Below are positions 4,989 through 5,524 of a stretch of DNA of 5,524 nt, piece by piece; within the stretch, counting starts at the first letter, position 1; each line of letters begins with the position of its first letter. The translations under genes and the position numbers were made by a program. Origin of the DNA: CAZVBV01 sp964513975 (GTDB taxonomy: Bacteria > Patescibacteriota > Gracilibacteria > UBA4473); contig CAZEON010000067.1 of NCBI GenBank assembly GCA_964513975.1, positions 1 through 5,524 of the forward strand, given 5' to 3'. The notes beneath the pieces are model-generated. The model was not told the origin of the DNA, did no database searches, and worked only from the letters and a program-made list of their open reading frames with translations.

Positions 4989-5333
4989 GTGATAAAAACT
5001 GAGCAACTCTAACTTACTGGAGTTCCCTTGCTTTACATTAAGGATAACCATCCTATGAAATGAGCTTTCTAGTAACAATCTCCCTTCTTCTCTAGCTGGT
5101 GATAATTCGCATTCTTGTAAAAAGAATTTGAAAAACTCAGTAAGTCTCAACCGCCTAGAAATGTCGCTACTTTTGTATTTTGTTTCTTGCCCCGCTAGCC
5201 CGTACTTTTTAGTAAATCTATTGAAAAATAATTTCCGCCCATTTTTCATCACTAAATATGGTTGTCCATTTTTTGATATAGGAAAATCCATTATTATTGT
5301 ATGCGCTTTTCTTTGCACCTCTTCTAAAATCAT
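4983..5333 (-). CDS. Unidentified 116-residue protein
   Basis: I do not recognise this protein with confidence. It is soluble, basic in the middle (NGRKLFFNRFTKKYG, 31-45; SDISRRLRL, 56-64) and ends in alternating strand-like segments: HRMVILNV (93-100) and KLELLSFYHL (107-116). A small basic protein ending in R-x-(V/I)-I-L...LELLSFY recalls the C-terminal strands of small RelE/barnase-like nuclease folds, but that is only a resemblance and no catalytic set can be assigned. The ATG at 5333 is the first after an in-frame TAA; an internal ATG (residue 15) is possible. GGAG lies 13 bp upstream, too far to be ideal, inside a small CTCC/GGAG hairpin. The gene has its own promoter (5381-5409) and an opposing promoter beyond its 3' end. 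No partner gene is adjacent. Confidence 0.6.
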   Translation of the reverse strand: MILEEVQRKAHTIIMDFPISKNGQPYLVMKNGRKLFFNRFTKKYGLAGQETKYKSSDISRRLRLTEFFKFFLQECELSPAREEGRLLLESSFHRMVILNVKQGNSSKLELLSFYHL

Positions 5334-5380
5334 CCCTTGGAATATACTCCGTTAAGGAGCCTTAGACAACCAACTGAAAT

Positions 5381-5409
5381 TTAATATTTTCTTTATAAAT
5401 CAATCTCAA
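5381..5409 (-). promoter_or_regulatory. Promoter for the 116-residue gene
   Basis: On the minus strand there is a -35 TTGAGA (5404-5409; 5 of 6), a 17-bp spacer and a -10 TATTAA (5381-5386; 4 of 6). Transcription would begin near 5374, giving a leader of about 40 nt. The leader contains the hairpin CTCC-TTAAC-GGAG (5347-5359), whose 3' arm is the only Shine-Dalgarno-like sequence, so folding could limit translation. Confidence 0.45.
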
Positions 5410-5418
5410 TTTCCCGTC

Positions 5419-5446
5419 TTGACTTTCCTGTTTTTCCTGATACAGT
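5419..5446 (+). promoter_or_regulatory. Outward extended -10 promoter, right end
   Basis: A -35 TTGACT (5419-5424; 5 of 6), a 16-bp spacer and a -10 TACAGT (5441-5446) preceded by TGA, forming an extended -10. Transcription would start near 5453 and run out of the window through the right copy of the 53-bp repeat, mirroring the left end. It is back to back with the promoter of the 116-residue gene. Confidence 0.5.
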
Positions 5447-5463
5447 CCCTCTAACCAAAAGCG

Positions 5464-5516
5464 TCCTATATTTTAGGGTTAAACGCAACACTTGGTAGAA
5501 GAAGAAAAAGAAAAAG
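5464..5516 (+). repeat. Right copy of 53-bp terminal inverted repeat
   Basis: Reverse complement of 1-53 with two mismatches. It begins 17 bp after the right-end -10 box and continues into a purine tract ending GAAGAAGGA at the window edge, which could be a Shine-Dalgarno region for a gene just outside. The promoters upstream of the two copies are not alike, so the shared sequence begins about 10 nt into each predicted transcript. Confidence 0.9.
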
Positions 5517-5524
5517 AAGAAGGA

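Noticed and set aside
1..5524. CRISPR array, prophage module or complete insertion sequence.
   Set aside because: No regularly spaced repeats with unique spacers, no transposase, integrase or phage structural gene, and no att-like direct repeats were found.

Overview
The window looks like a piece of a small-genome bacterial chromosome, most likely a candidate-phylum (Patescibacteria/CPR-like) organism, probably a short metagenomic contig. The evidence is indirect: compact proteins, AT-rich intergenic DNA with degenerate 7-8 bp tandem repeats, few recognisable Shine-Dalgarno sites, a short DciA-like protein and a stand-alone receiver protein. The seven main genes all stop at TAA. They read through under the standard bacterial code with GGN glycines, so nothing suggests UGA recoding. 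The lineage is an inference; the sequence holds no rRNA or ribosomal protein marker.

Layout, left to right. Positions 1-201 hold a 53-bp repeat, a strong promoter reading out of the window, and low-complexity tandem repeats. At 202-1578 (-) is a secreted M23/LytM murein hydrolase with a long coiled coil (EnvC/NlpD type). Endonuclease III (nth, 1610-2257 +) is divergent from it. Convergent with nth is a stand-alone CheY-like receiver protein (2254-2649 -), preceded by a DciA/DUF721-like protein (2736-3035 -). A 206-bp gap then carries two inverted copies of a palindromic repeat. Next is a two-gene unit transcribed leftward, uppP then maf (4648 to 3242), with the uppP stop codon abutting the maf start codon. 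After a terminator comes a gap of about 320 bp containing a rightward promoter and a 24-codon mini-ORF, facing an unidentified 116-residue gene (4983-5333 -). The right end carries another outward promoter and an inverted copy of the left-end 53-bp repeat.

Functionally, most of the window is housekeeping. UppP recycles the undecaprenyl carrier for cell-wall synthesis, the M23 protein cuts or remodels peptidoglycan, Maf cleaves non-canonical or modified NTPs, Nth repairs oxidised pyrimidines, and the DciA-like protein may help load the replicative helicase. No complete novel multi-gene system is visible.

The signals most worth a second look are: the inverted terminal repeats, each lying 16-17 bp downstream of an outward extended -10 promoter; heptamer tandem repeats that run into both ends of the M23 gene; the covarying palindrome pair; -10 boxes placed so that several transcripts would be leaderless; and the orphan 116-residue gene with an opposing promoter at its 3' end.
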